Origin: Nanobdellota archaeon
GTDB lineage: Archaea > Nanobdellota > Nanobdellia > Pacearchaeales > GW2011-AR1
DNA length: 47,273 nt
NCBI GenBank assembly: GCA_030648285.1
Contig: JAUSIC010000012.1
Location: 1 to 47,273, forward strand
Reading direction: 5' to 3'
Shown here: piece by piece, positions 8,124-17,448 of the stretch
How the letters are laid out: each line of letters opens with the position of its first letter
How positions within the stretch are numbered: position 1 is the first letter of the stretch
Translations under genes and position numbers: made by a program
Notes under the pieces: model-generated
Database searches by the model: none
Told to the model about the DNA's origin: nothing
Seen by the model: the letters and a program-made list of their open reading frames with translations, nothing else

Positions 8124-9095
8124 ATGGGATTGGAAAATCTTTTTCACAAAGTAGGAAAATCTGCAAGAAGGATATTCTGTGCGGGAGCAATTACATTAGC
8201 ATCCTTAGTATCTTGCTATCCTAATTATGCTCCTGTGGTAACTTCTGGTCCTGAAACAGAAGAGGTTGAAGAGGGGAGTTTTTATAGTAAAACACTTGTG
8301 GTAACTGATGCCAATAAGAATGAGGTATTATCCGCAACAATCTCCCAAACTCCATCACAGTATCTTTCAATAAGTTCACCAACAGTCACAGGCAATTCGA
8401 CTGAATGGACAATTTCAGGAACAATTCCAGAAGTTAATGCAGATACAGAATCAAATATTAGTATTGGTATCTCAGACGGAGAAGCTTCTGTTCCATGGGA
8501 TTATAAACTAACTGAAAAGAATATCCCTTATTCGCCAGATACTACTGTAACTAAAGAATTTACGAATAATGGACAAGTAAAGTATATTTTTTCTGGAACA
8601 GATGATGGCTCTATTGAACATATTGCTGCAAGATTTAACAATACTGGCGATTATCAGAATTTTAACAATAATGATTCTGTTTTAGTTCAAATAATTGAAG
8701 GAAACAATTCAGTAGAAGCAAGAGCTTATGATAATGAAGGATTAGCTGACCCAACTCCTGCTTCAGATTCTTTTGTTTCTCCAACAGAAGAAGAAGCTAA
8801 CCAATTTATTGAAGGAATTCTTAGTGGAAGAAGTGGAACATACGGGCATCTTGAGAGAGATGTATATATTTCTATAGGGGAATCTGATGTTTTTCATGTT
8901 GATCTTCTTATAAGAAAAAGTGATGGAACAGATGCTGTAATTAATTATACTGGTCATCAAAGCAGTTTAGAATCAGAATTATATAATAAGGGGCTTTTGG
9001 ATTTGTATGGAATTCCTAATCTTTATCTTGCTAGAATTCCAGAAAGCGAAATGCAATCTCAACTTGAGGACTTTATAGATAACGGGTATAATTGA
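8124..9095 (+). CDS. Putative lipoprotein with Ig/cadherin-like domain
   Basis: Start MGLENLFHK preferred over TTG at 8076; hydrophobic leader ending LVSC lipobox; NYAPVVTSGP...NADTESNISIGISDG. Confidence 0.7.
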   Translation: MGLENLFHKVGKSARRIFCAGAITLASLVSCYPNYAPVVTSGPETEEVEEGSFYSKTLVVTDANKNEVLSATISQTPSQYLSISSPTVTGNSTEWTISGTIPEVNADTESNISIGISDGEASVPWDYKLTEKNIPYSPDTTVTKEFTNNGQVKYIFSGTDDGSIEHIAARFNNTGDYQNFNNNDSVLVQIIEGNNSVEARAYDNEGLADPTPASDSFVSPTEEEANQFIEGILSGRSGTYGHLERDVYISIGESDVFHVDLLIRKSDGTDAVINYTGHQSSLESELYNKGLLDLYGIPNLYLARIPESEMQSQLEDFIDNGYN

Positions 9096-9172
9096 TTTAA
9101 ACTATATCCTAAGAAATATATATTGAAATATGAAATAGTAATATTTAAAAAATATAGGTTCTAATAGATGGT

Positions 9173-9676
9173 ATGGAGGGGAAGAAGTTAAAGGGGATAA
9201 TTGTTATTGGTCTTCTCATTGCTTTACTTGGTTTTATGGATGCTGCATGGATTATTTATCATAGAAGCACGATAACTACTAATATTATTGGAGAAAAAAG
9301 TATGTATAATATTTCACAGGAATTTGCTAATACTCTTTCACTGAATACTTCTAGTGGAATTACAAATGTTACAAGTCTTATGGAAATTGAAGGCATAACT
9401 GGAAATATAAACATGAGTTTTGACATACAAACAAGAAAAACAGACTTAACCAATGCAAGTTGCCCTAATTATGATGATGATTGCTGTGTTATAGTAACTC
9501 ATATTCATAATACAAATAGGAATATCCTATCTAACTGCCCATCTAATATTGGAGACAAGGAAAACTTCACTTTTCTTACTCCTGGCACAAATTATTTAGA
9601 ATATATGATTGAATGTGTTGAAGATTCTTGTTCTCAAAGGATAAATTCTAACATAACTCTTGAAGAAAGGAGGTAA
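9173..9676 (+). CDS. Hypothetical secreted/pilin-like single-TM protein
   Basis: N-terminal MEGKKLKGIIVIGLLIALLGFMDAAWIIY helix, extracytoplasmic C-terminal part. Confidence 0.55.
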   Translation: MEGKKLKGIIVIGLLIALLGFMDAAWIIYHRSTITTNIIGEKSMYNISQEFANTLSLNTSSGITNVTSLMEIEGITGNINMSFDIQTRKTDLTNASCPNYDDDCCVIVTHIHNTNRNILSNCPSNIGDKENFTFLTPGTNYLEYMIECVEDSCSQRINSNITLEERR

Positions 9677-9740
9677 GTTCACTAATTCACAGGAATGACA
9701 AATGTGATAATTTTATAAATAGGGGGTTTGTTAGCGCAAT

Positions 9741-10943
9741 ATGAGAAACCTTGTAAAGAAATTACTTTTAGGAGCATTAATTGTAGTATCTACTGCTTTT
9801 GTTAGTTGTAAGCCTGCAGTAGTTGAACCACCTGCGAATTATGCTCCTGAATTTACTTCAGATCCATTAACCGAAGTTACTGAAGGAAGTTCTGTTAGTC
9901 GCTATTCCAATGCAACAGATCCTGAGGGAGATAAGTTAACTCATTCCTTTCTTTTAGCGCCGCCTGAGGTTTCTATTCATCCAGATACAGGATTACTTAC
10001 AGTAACAGCTCCCCAAATTGATGCAGATACTCCTTATGATATTATAGAGGGAATTTCAGATGGAATAAACCCTGTTGTTACAAGAGATTATACTCTAATT
10101 GTTAAGAATGTTCCAGAATCTCCAATACCAGTCTTCTCAGGAAAGCCTACTGTTCAGGTAGAATCCGGAAATGTGCCTTTAGAAGATTTAGTAAGTTATT
10201 CGGGAAGTGTTACAAATGGGACTGTTGTTAAACAGGAAATTGGAGCAGATTTGAATTATGATGGGAATTTAGGAGATGGTGAAATAATAGAAACAAGCAC
10301 TTCTGCAATTAAGGACAAGAAAATAATTTTTACACAACCAGGAACATACCAAATATATGGACGAAGCACAGATGATAAAGGAAATATAGGACTATCTGAA
10401 CCGACTGCAGTTACTATCTCTCCTACAATTTCTAATCCGGATTTAGAAGCAACAATGACTTTTCCAGATACTTATACAATAGGAAGCAAGTTTACTTTTG
10501 ATGGGCAAATTAAGAATAAGGGTACAAGCGATGAAACAATAGATGTTTCACAAGAAGATAATTTAGAATATAGATTAATAAAAGAGATAATTCCCGGAAT
10601 TGGAGAAGAAGTGCTTAATCAGAAATTTCAAGACAATTTAAAGATTATTCTAAAGTCATCAGGATATTTTGGAATAAAACAGATAAGAAAAGGAGATACT
10701 CTTTATGATAAACCTCTTGAAAATGATTCTTTTGTTTTAACAATTTCTCCTCAGGATACAGATATAATATGGAATGGAGTGAATCGCACTTCTGTTTTTC
10801 ATTTGGTTTATCCAGAAGGATATCCCACACCTAGTCCTTGTTACAAATTTATAAAAAGCGGAAATTATCGTATTGCAATAAGCATAAAAGATAATGATTT
10901 TAATTATTTATCAGACCCATTTAATGTAAATAGTATAAATTAA
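9741..10943 (+). CDS. Putative lipoprotein, Ig/PKD-like domains, paralog of 8124-9095
   Basis: FVSC lipobox; NYAPEFTSDPLTEVTEGS... IDADTPYDIIEGISDG parallels the 8124 protein. Confidence 0.7.
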   Translation: MRNLVKKLLLGALIVVSTAFVSCKPAVVEPPANYAPEFTSDPLTEVTEGSSVSRYSNATDPEGDKLTHSFLLAPPEVSIHPDTGLLTVTAPQIDADTPYDIIEGISDGINPVVTRDYTLIVKNVPESPIPVFSGKPTVQVESGNVPLEDLVSYSGSVTNGTVVKQEIGADLNYDGNLGDGEIIETSTSAIKDKKIIFTQPGTYQIYGRSTDDKGNIGLSEPTAVTISPTISNPDLEATMTFPDTYTIGSKFTFDGQIKNKGTSDETIDVSQEDNLEYRLIKEIIPGIGEEVLNQKFQDNLKIILKSSGYFGIKQIRKGDTLYDKPLENDSFVLTISPQDTDIIWNGVNRTSVFHLVYPEGYPTPSPCYKFIKSGNYRIAISIKDNDFNYLSDPFNVNSIN

Positions 10944-11005
10944 AGAGTAGTACTAAAAAGGAAAACATTTATATAGTTCCTTTTTTTAACTAATTTTATA
11001 ATAAA

Positions 11006-13294
11006 ATGAATAAATCTAAATTCTTTATTTTCGCATTGCTTTCTATAGCAATTGTTCTATCGGCATTTTCTGTTGCGGCTTTTGTAAGCCCAGCAAAAGT
11101 TGATTTAGGAACAGCTGGCGATTTTGCGATTTTGTCAGAAGCAGGAATTACAAACGTCCAAGGAAGCACTACACATATTATTGGAGATATGGGAGTTAGT
11201 CCAATTACTTATGCTTCTATAACTGGGTTTGATTTGATAGGTGTTCCAGCTAATGATGTATTTTTGACATCTGCTTCAGTAACTGGAAAAATATATGCGG
11301 CTGATTTATTTCCTCCAACCCCTATTAATATGGGAACGGCTATAAGCGATATGCATACAGCATACACTGCTGCTACAAGTCCAGCACCTGATGCTACTGA
11401 ATTATATTCAGGTGATATTAGTGGAAGGACTCTTACTCCTGGTGTTTACAAATGGAGTTCTGGTCTTTTAATAGGTAGTACTGGTGTAACTCTTTCTGGT
11501 AGTGCAAATGATGTTTTCATCTTTCAAATAGCGCAAGATTTAACTGTAGCAAACGGAGCTATAGTTACTTTGAGTGGCGGTGTACTGCCTCAAAATATTT
11601 TCTGGCAAGTTGCAGGACAAGTTACACTTGGAACTACTGTTCAATTTAAAGGAATTATACTTTCCAAAACATTGATTTCAATGAATACAGGCGCAATATT
11701 AAACGGAAGAGCATTAGCACAAACAGCTGTTACTTTAGATGCAAATGCTGTTACAGCACCTACAACAGTACCAAGAACACCAATAAATTTACATGTTAAT
11801 GATTATGTAAATACCCATGTTACAATAAGCCAACCTGAGACGAAAGTTGAATTTTCATTAGTAAATCCAGTGGGACAAAGTTCTGATAATGTTGTAATTC
11901 CTTTTACTGTTTCTGGAGGAAAACTTGTTCTTACAGACAGCAATATGCCTCCTTTCTTAAATGAGATGTTATCTTCTTACACTTTTCCTATGCCTGATGG
12001 AACAACTGGGACTATTTCATTCAAAATTTCAGACATCATAAATGGAATAAATTTCACAGCAAATGTTGCAGATGGAGCAACTTTCCCTACATTCTCAAGC
12101 GTTTCAGTAAGCGGTACAATCCCTTTGAGTATAACTGGTCTTCCAGGGATACATAATCTTAATGACTTGATAACTTTAATTAACTTGGTTACTCCTAATA
12201 GTTTAACTCTTGCTGATTTGAATAATCCTGCTTTTTTAACAACTCTTGCACAGAGTAATCCTTCTCCAACTCCAATGGTAGGAACTGCTTCTCTCGTTAA
12301 ATTAGGAAATGATATTACAATTATTTACAATAGAGGATTTACATATGCACAGCAAAATTATCCAAGTACTGATGCTTTTATTGAAGACTTATTAGTTTCT
12401 ACTGTTCCTAATTCTGGAACTGGTAATCTACAAAGTTTCGTAGATACTGCTTCTTTATTACATTTTATACCTTCTACTTATCAGGACTTAGCAAATTTGG
12501 ATTATACTGTTTCTACTGATTTGACTTTAATAGATAACAATTTACAAGATGGAACTTATCCAGTACCTGTAATTCTTACATCTTCATATGGGGATGAGAT
12601 TACTGATAATATAGAATTAACATTAATAGGACTTCATGCTACTCCTTATGTACCAAGCACAGACAATCAGGCAAGTAATTGGATTAGCAAAGTATCAAAT
12701 CTTCCTTTTGGAAGTAAGGATGTAAGCGTAGCCCCTCTTCTTCCTTCACAAGTGCCTTCTGCTGGAACAAATATTAATTTCCTAAAGGCAATGACAATCA
12801 CAGTAGATCAAACTACAACAACTACTAAGGGTGGAGATATTCATTTTAGTGTTGACAAATCTTCTGTCTCAAACAGAAATAAGGTAATTTTATATGTATT
12901 AGAAGGAAGTGTCTGGACACCTCTTACTATGGATTATTCTTTAAGTGATAGTGCAACAGAATATACTTATTCAGCACACACACCTCACTTTTCAACATTC
13001 ATGATTGGTGAAGACATAACTCCTGCTTCTAGTGGTGATGGAGGAGGCGAAACAAGCGCAGGTGGTGGAACTAGAACTGTGGGAACAACTTCAACAACAC
13101 AATCAACAACAACCCCAACAGGAGGAATTACTCCTACATCAAACCCAACACCTGCTAATCCTGCACCTTTAACAGGAGGCGTAGTTGGTTTCTTAACATC
13201 TACAGGTGGAATTGTAGTCCTTGTATTCTTGGTTGGAATAACAGCAACATTGGTTGGGGTAAGTATAGTCAAGAAAAGAAGAGTAAGTGCTTAA
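11006..13294 (+). CDS. Ice-binding-like (DUF3494) surface protein with PGF-pre-PGF-like region and C-terminal TM
   Basis: DLGTAGDFAILSEAGITNVQGSTTHIIGDMGVSP..., LSGDISGRTLTPGVYKWSSGLLI, FWQVAGQVTLGTTVQFKGIIL...MNTGAILNGRALAQTAVTLDAN; HTPHFSTFMIGE; terminal TM + KKRR. Confidence 0.88.
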   Translation: MNKSKFFIFALLSIAIVLSAFSVAAFVSPAKVDLGTAGDFAILSEAGITNVQGSTTHIIGDMGVSPITYASITGFDLIGVPANDVFLTSASVTGKIYAADLFPPTPINMGTAISDMHTAYTAATSPAPDATELYSGDISGRTLTPGVYKWSSGLLIGSTGVTLSGSANDVFIFQIAQDLTVANGAIVTLSGGVLPQNIFWQVAGQVTLGTTVQFKGIILSKTLISMNTGAILNGRALAQTAVTLDANAVTAPTTVPRTPINLHVNDYVNTHVTISQPETKVEFSLVNPVGQSSDNVVIPFTVSGGKLVLTDSNMPPFLNEMLSSYTFPMPDGTTGTISFKISDIINGINFTANVADGATFPTFSSVSVSGTIPLSITGLPGIHNLNDLITLINLVTPNSLTLADLNNPAFLTTLAQSNPSPTPMVGTASLVKLGNDITIIYNRGFTYAQQNYPSTDAFIEDLLVSTVPNSGTGNLQSFVDTASLLHFIPSTYQDLANLDYTVSTDLTLIDNNLQDGTYPVPVILTSSYGDEITDNIELTLIGLHATPYVPSTDNQASNWISKVSNLPFGSKDVSVAPLLPSQVPSAGTNINFLKAMTITVDQTTTTTKGGDIHFSVDKSSVSNRNKVILYVLEGSVWTPLTMDYSLSDSATEYTYSAHTPHFSTFMIGEDITPASSGDGGGETSAGGGTRTVGTTSTTQSTTTPTGGITPTSNPTPANPAPLTGGVVGFLTSTGGIVVLVFLVGITATLVGVSIVKKRRVSA

Positions 13295-13420
13295 ATTAGT
13301 TCTTTATTAAATATTAAAAATCATGTAGACTCCGCGCAATTTCACGAGAATAATCCCTAAGCGATTGAGTGAAGTTGGAAGTTGTAGGTTTGCTCAAGAG
13401 CAAGAAATTAGAAACTCAGT

Positions 13421-13678
13421 GTAGACTCAGAGGTTTGCTCAAAGAATACCAAGAAGTTTCCTTTAATCATTCTCAGTTCTGCTACCTGTTAAGCACCTTA
13501 TCAAATGTTTAGGGCTGCTCCGATCAAGGCCTGACCCATTTCGCATCTGCAAGATCGAAACAGACAAAACGTCAACGTCCGAATAAAGACTTTTTGACAA
13601 TCTTATCACTTACCTCCTTGCAGTCTGCCTAAAGCCCGTTTGCAAATGGCGTAGGGCTAATCCGCCGACCTAGTCTAC
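13421..13678 (-). ncRNA. Signal recognition particle (7S) RNA
   Basis: Minus strand contains GGGTCAGGCCTTGATCGGAGCAGCCC, the SRP helix 8 core; termini GTAGACT...AGTCTAC pair; Alu-like GGCG...CGCC and GCCC...GGGC near the 5' end; locally higher GC. Confidence 0.88.
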
Positions 13679-13764
13679 TAAAATACAACAAGAAATGACT
13701 TTTTAAGGGTTTTGGATAAACAAAACGTTTTTAAAGAATTATTTCATTGATTTATTATATACTC

Positions 13765-13790
13765 CCCAGCATTGCTTCGGCAACGCTGGG
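13765..13790 (+). other. UUCG stem-loop 5' of the NYN-domain gene
   Basis: cccagcattgc-ttcg-gcaacgctggg (one A.C mismatch) followed by T-rich tract. Confidence 0.75.
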
Positions 13791-13812
13791 TTTAATTTTA
13801 CTAGTAAATAAT

Positions 13813-14352
13813 ATGGAAAGAGTGATAATATTTATTGATGGAAGTAATTTGTATCATATTATTAAGAGTTTATTTAATAATTCTAAAACCTTGATGGATT
13901 TTAATTTTGAAAAATTCGTTAAAAATTTATCTGGTGGAAAAAAATTAGTGAGAACTTACTATTATTCTGCTCCTCTTGATAGAAAGAAAGATGAAGAAAC
14001 TTACGCAAAACAACAAAAATTCTTTGAGAAATTGAAAAAACTTCCAGATTTTGAACTAGTTTTATGTAGAATGCAAAAAGATAAAATTGAGGGTAGAACA
14101 GTTTATTGTGTAAAAGAAGATGACATACATATAACTGTTGATATGGTAAAACTTGCATATAATGATGCTTATGACACGGCAATTCTTGTTTCTACTGATG
14201 GGGATTTTATTCCTGCAATAAATACTGTAAAAGAAAGAGGTAAGATAGTTGAAAATATTGGATTTGAAAACAAATTTTCATGGCACTTAAAACAAAAGAG
14301 TGATAGATTTAGAAAATTAACAAAACAAGAGTTAATAACTTTTTTTGATTAG
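13813..14352 (+). CDS. NYN/LabA-like (DUF88) PIN-fold protein
   Basis: MERVIIFIDGSNLYHII, DDIHITVDMVKLAYNDAYDTAILVSTDGDFIPAI acidic motifs. Confidence 0.88.
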   Translation: MERVIIFIDGSNLYHIIKSLFNNSKTLMDFNFEKFVKNLSGGKKLVRTYYYSAPLDRKKDEETYAKQQKFFEKLKKLPDFELVLCRMQKDKIEGRTVYCVKEDDIHITVDMVKLAYNDAYDTAILVSTDGDFIPAINTVKERGKIVENIGFENKFSWHLKQKSDRFRKLTKQELITFFD

Positions 14353-14434
14353 AATAATTGAAATCTATCATAGATGTTTAAGTTGAATAACATCGTTTTA
14401 GATTATCATAATAATAAATTTCGAACGAAGTGAG
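14349..14434 (+). repeat. Dispersed intergenic repeat, copy R2
   Basis: ttagaataattgaaatc...gatgtttaagttgaataacatcgttttagatta...tttcgaacgaagtgag. Confidence 0.85.
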
Positions 14435-14478
14435 ACTATTTTCAAAACTTTAATAAACTCTTTTTTATTTTATTAATC

Positions 14479-15063
14479 ATGGTGATGATGGGGAAAAAAA
14501 GAGGGCAATTTTATTTATTAGCAGCAATCGTGATAATAACAATCCTTATCGGATTTTCTGTTGTTTCTAATTATTCAAGAAACAAAGAAGTTGTTCAGTT
14601 ATATGACTTGAAGCAAGAACTGAATATTGAAACAGCAAAAGTTCTTGAATATGGAACATACCAGCAAGTAGATGCACAAATATTATTATCTGATTTTGCA
14701 GAAAGTTATGCAGATTATGCAGGAGAAGGGAAAAACCTGTATTTCTTCTTTGGAAACTTTCAGGAGATAACAGCTGTTGCTTATCAAGATTTGTCAAGAG
14801 GTGAAATAAAAATAAAACTCACTTCTTCTGGCGGAGGACATGGACAAAGCACAATAACAGAAACAACGCTTGGAGGACAAGCAGAAATGGTAAACGGACA
14901 AACATGGACTTATACAATACCAGAAGAATTCAGCGACAGGCAGATTCATTTATTAATTGAAATCTTAGAAGAAGAATATCCTTTTAGGATAAAAACAGGA
15001 GAAAACTTCTATTTTGTTCTTGAACAAACAGTAGGGGAGGAAAGATATGTTGTTTCAGGGTAA
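14479..15063 (+). CDS. Pilin-like protein (class III signal-like)
   Basis: KKRGQFYLLAAIVIITILIGFSVVSNYSRN N-terminus. Confidence 0.65.
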   Translation: MVMMGKKRGQFYLLAAIVIITILIGFSVVSNYSRNKEVVQLYDLKQELNIETAKVLEYGTYQQVDAQILLSDFAESYADYAGEGKNLYFFFGNFQEITAVAYQDLSRGEIKIKLTSSGGGHGQSTITETTLGGQAEMVNGQTWTYTIPEEFSDRQIHLLIEILEEEYPFRIKTGENFYFVLEQTVGEERYVVSG

Positions 15064-15070
15064 GAAGAAA

Positions 15071-15622
15071 ATGAAAATGAAGAAAAGGGGAGTGAGCGAG
15101 ATGATTGGATATATTCTTCTTATAACAATTGGAATTGCAATGAGCATTGTTGTATTCACTTGGCTCAAAGGATATGTTCCTAAAGAATCAGCAGAATGCA
15201 GCGAGGGAGTTTCTGTTTTCATAAAAACTTATACTTATGATTGCACTGCAAAAAAATTAACACTAGAAATGAAGAATAATGGAAGATTCAGCATTGCAGG
15301 ATATTTGATTCACGGGACAACACAACCAGCACAGGAATTAGCAACAGAAGATTTGTCTATATTTTATGCTGGAACTACTTTTGTGGGAAATGGAGAAATA
15401 AAATTTGGAAGCGGAGCATCTGTTAAAACAAATAGTTTTAATCCAAGTTCAGAATCTAATGAGCAGGTAATTACCCATAATTTTGATTTTTTGGAACCAA
15501 TTGCGAATTTCAGCCAGATTTATTCAATTGAAATTGTACCAACAAGATATGAAACTATCAGAAGTGTGGCTGCAACCTGTGCAAAAGCAAAATTAAAACA
15601 AGAACTTGCATGTTCTCCTTAA
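15071..15622 (+). CDS. Archaeal pilin-like protein
   Basis: KKRGVSEMIGYILLITIGIAMSIVVFTWLKGYV. Confidence 0.75.
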   Translation: MKMKKRGVSEMIGYILLITIGIAMSIVVFTWLKGYVPKESAECSEGVSVFIKTYTYDCTAKKLTLEMKNNGRFSIAGYLIHGTTQPAQELATEDLSIFYAGTTFVGNGEIKFGSGASVKTNSFNPSSESNEQVITHNFDFLEPIANFSQIYSIEIVPTRYETIRSVAATCAKAKLKQELACSP

Positions 15623-15661
15623 ATAAAAAACTTTTATAAACATAGAAATACTATAATTAAA

Positions 15662-16093
15662 ATGAAAAGAGGGAAAAAGACAGGGCTTTCTCCTGTAATT
15701 GCAACTGTTCTATTAATCTCAATAGTCGTTGTAATAGGAATGATTATTTTCCTATGGGCAAGAGGATTTGTCAAAGAAGAAGGAATGAAATTAGGGAAAA
15801 ACATAAAACTCACATGTGAAGATGTTGACTTTCAAGCAAGTTATCAAGGAGGAATATTAAGCGTTGTTAATTCTGGAAATGTTCCGGTATACAGAATCAA
15901 ATTAAAAATTTATTCTGACGGAAGTTTTCACACAGACGAATTATCTCCTGAAACAGGAATAAGAGCAGGAGGAACATATACAAAATCAGTGAGTATTACT
16001 GGAGATAGAATGCTTGTTATTCCTGTCCTTATAGACGGAACAGGACAAAAAATGTACACTTGTGAGGACCAATATTATGAAGTCCAATTATAA
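15662..16093 (+). CDS. Archaeal pilin-like protein
   Basis: KKTGLSPVIATVLLISIVVVIGMIIFLWARGFV, DUF1628-like. Confidence 0.8.
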   Translation: MKRGKKTGLSPVIATVLLISIVVVIGMIIFLWARGFVKEEGMKLGKNIKLTCEDVDFQASYQGGILSVVNSGNVPVYRIKLKIYSDGSFHTDELSPETGIRAGGTYTKSVSITGDRMLVIPVLIDGTGQKMYTCEDQYYEVQL

Positions 16094-16592
16094 AAATAAG
16101 GGACTTTCAACAATTATTGTTACTGTTCTTTTAATCGGCTTGACAATTGTTGCTGTTGGCATTGTTGCGAGTGTTGTTAATAATTTAATCAAAGGGAAAA
16201 TGTTAAACACAGAGGCTTGTTTTGGTAATTTCGGAAAAGTTTCAATAGACCCCCAATATACTTGCTTTATTGACAAACCAATAGGGACTCCTGATGAGTT
16301 TCAATTTTCAATTTTTATAGGAGATATTGATGTTGAAAAAATTATCATAGGAATTTCTTCTGCAGGACAGACAAAAAGTTATACTATTCCTGGAAAATAT
16401 GCTGATGTAAGGAAATATGGGGCAGGAGGAACATATAATGAGGACTTGATTCTCCCTGGAAGAAATGCAGGAACAACTTATGTTGTAAATTCTTTTATAA
16501 GCAAACCTGATTCAATAAAAATTGCTCCTGTAATAAACGGACAGCAATGTGATGTTTCTGACACTCTTGTTGAGATTGATAGATGCCTTTAA
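16077..16592 (+). CDS. Archaeal pilin-like protein
   Basis: KNKGLSTIIVTVLLIGLTIVAVGIVASVVNNLIKG; overlaps previous stop. Confidence 0.75.
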   Translation: MKSNYKNKGLSTIIVTVLLIGLTIVAVGIVASVVNNLIKGKMLNTEACFGNFGKVSIDPQYTCFIDKPIGTPDEFQFSIFIGDIDVEKIIIGISSAGQTKSYTIPGKYADVRKYGAGGTYNEDLILPGRNAGTTYVVNSFISKPDSIKIAPVINGQQCDVSDTLVEIDRCL

Positions 16593-16608
16593 TTTTGTTG
16601 GGGAAATG

Positions 16609-16697
16609 TTAATGAAAAAATTGAAGCCTTTTGTAAATGTTGAGCAGTTAAACATCGTTGTGTTTGATTATTTAAATGATAAATCTTGCGAAGCAAC
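16609..16697 (+). repeat. Dispersed intergenic repeat, copy R3 (diverged)
   Basis: ttaatgaaaaaattgaagccttttgtaaatgtt...aaacatcgttgtgtttgatta...aaatcttgcgaagcaac. Confidence 0.75.
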
Positions 16698-16744
16698 TAT
16701 ATTATAAAGAAAAATATTATAAACTAATTTCTCTTAAAATAATT

Positions 16745-17401
16745 ATGAAAAGGGGGAAGAAAAATTGTAGAGGTATTAAGGGACAGGTTTGGATTGAAAC
16801 AGTAATGTATACTCTTATTGCTTTTGCCATAATGGGCTTGGTTCTGGCTTATGCACGTCCGAAAATAGAAGCTCTTCAGGACAAGGCAATTATTGAACAG
16901 TCAATTCTAATGTTAAAAGATATTGACTCTACACTTTTGACAATGGGAGGAGCAGGAAACCAGAGAGTAATAGAAATATCGATAAAAAAAGGAGACTTAA
17001 AAATTGATGGAGTGCAAGACAAGATTGTTTTTGAAATAGAAAGCATGCTTGAATACAGCCAGCCAGATAAAACAATAAGCAGCGGGAATGTAGATATCTT
17101 AACAAAAAAGAGTGGAAAATTTAACACAATAACATTAACCAGAGATTTTTTCGGTGATTATGATTTAACCAATACAGAGAGAGATGAAACGAGAACAATA
17201 AGCAAATCTCCTGTTTCTTATACATTAAAAATCTCTGACAAAGGAACATTTACTCGTGTTACTGCACAAACTTGTCCCCTTGGTGTATCTGAATGCAGTG
17301 GGATGAACCCTGCTCTTTATACGCCAGAATGTACAGGAACACCAACTCTTCTTTGCCAATATACTTCAAAAAGACCAACAATTGATTTTAAACTTATATA
17401 A
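16745..17401 (+). CDS. Pilin-like protein
   Basis: MKRGKKNCRGIKGQVWIETVMYTLIAFAIMGLVLAYARPKI; ATG 16745 chosen because the ORF-track start (16676) lies in repeat R3. Confidence 0.7.
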   Translation: MKRGKKNCRGIKGQVWIETVMYTLIAFAIMGLVLAYARPKIEALQDKAIIEQSILMLKDIDSTLLTMGGAGNQRVIEISIKKGDLKIDGVQDKIVFEIESMLEYSQPDKTISSGNVDILTKKSGKFNTITLTRDFFGDYDLTNTERDETRTISKSPVSYTLKISDKGTFTRVTAQTCPLGVSECSGMNPALYTPECTGTPTLLCQYTSKRPTIDFKLI

Positions 17402-17448
17402 AAAATGACAGAAATAGGAAATTTCAGACAATTCGAGTATCCAACCAT

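Noticed and set aside
12985-13272. 95-aa minus ORF opposite the end of the DUF3494 protein
   Set aside because: Antisense of a Thr/Pro/Gly-rich linker; Val/Pro low complexity.
13747-13812. ORF-track N-terminal extension of the NYN protein
   Set aside because: Encodes the UUCG hairpin; the family start motif MERVIIFIDGSN fits ATG 13813.
16676-16744. ORF-track N-terminal extension of the pilin-like protein
   Set aside because: Lies in dispersed repeat R3; MKRGKK start at 16745 gives a normal pilin-like leader.
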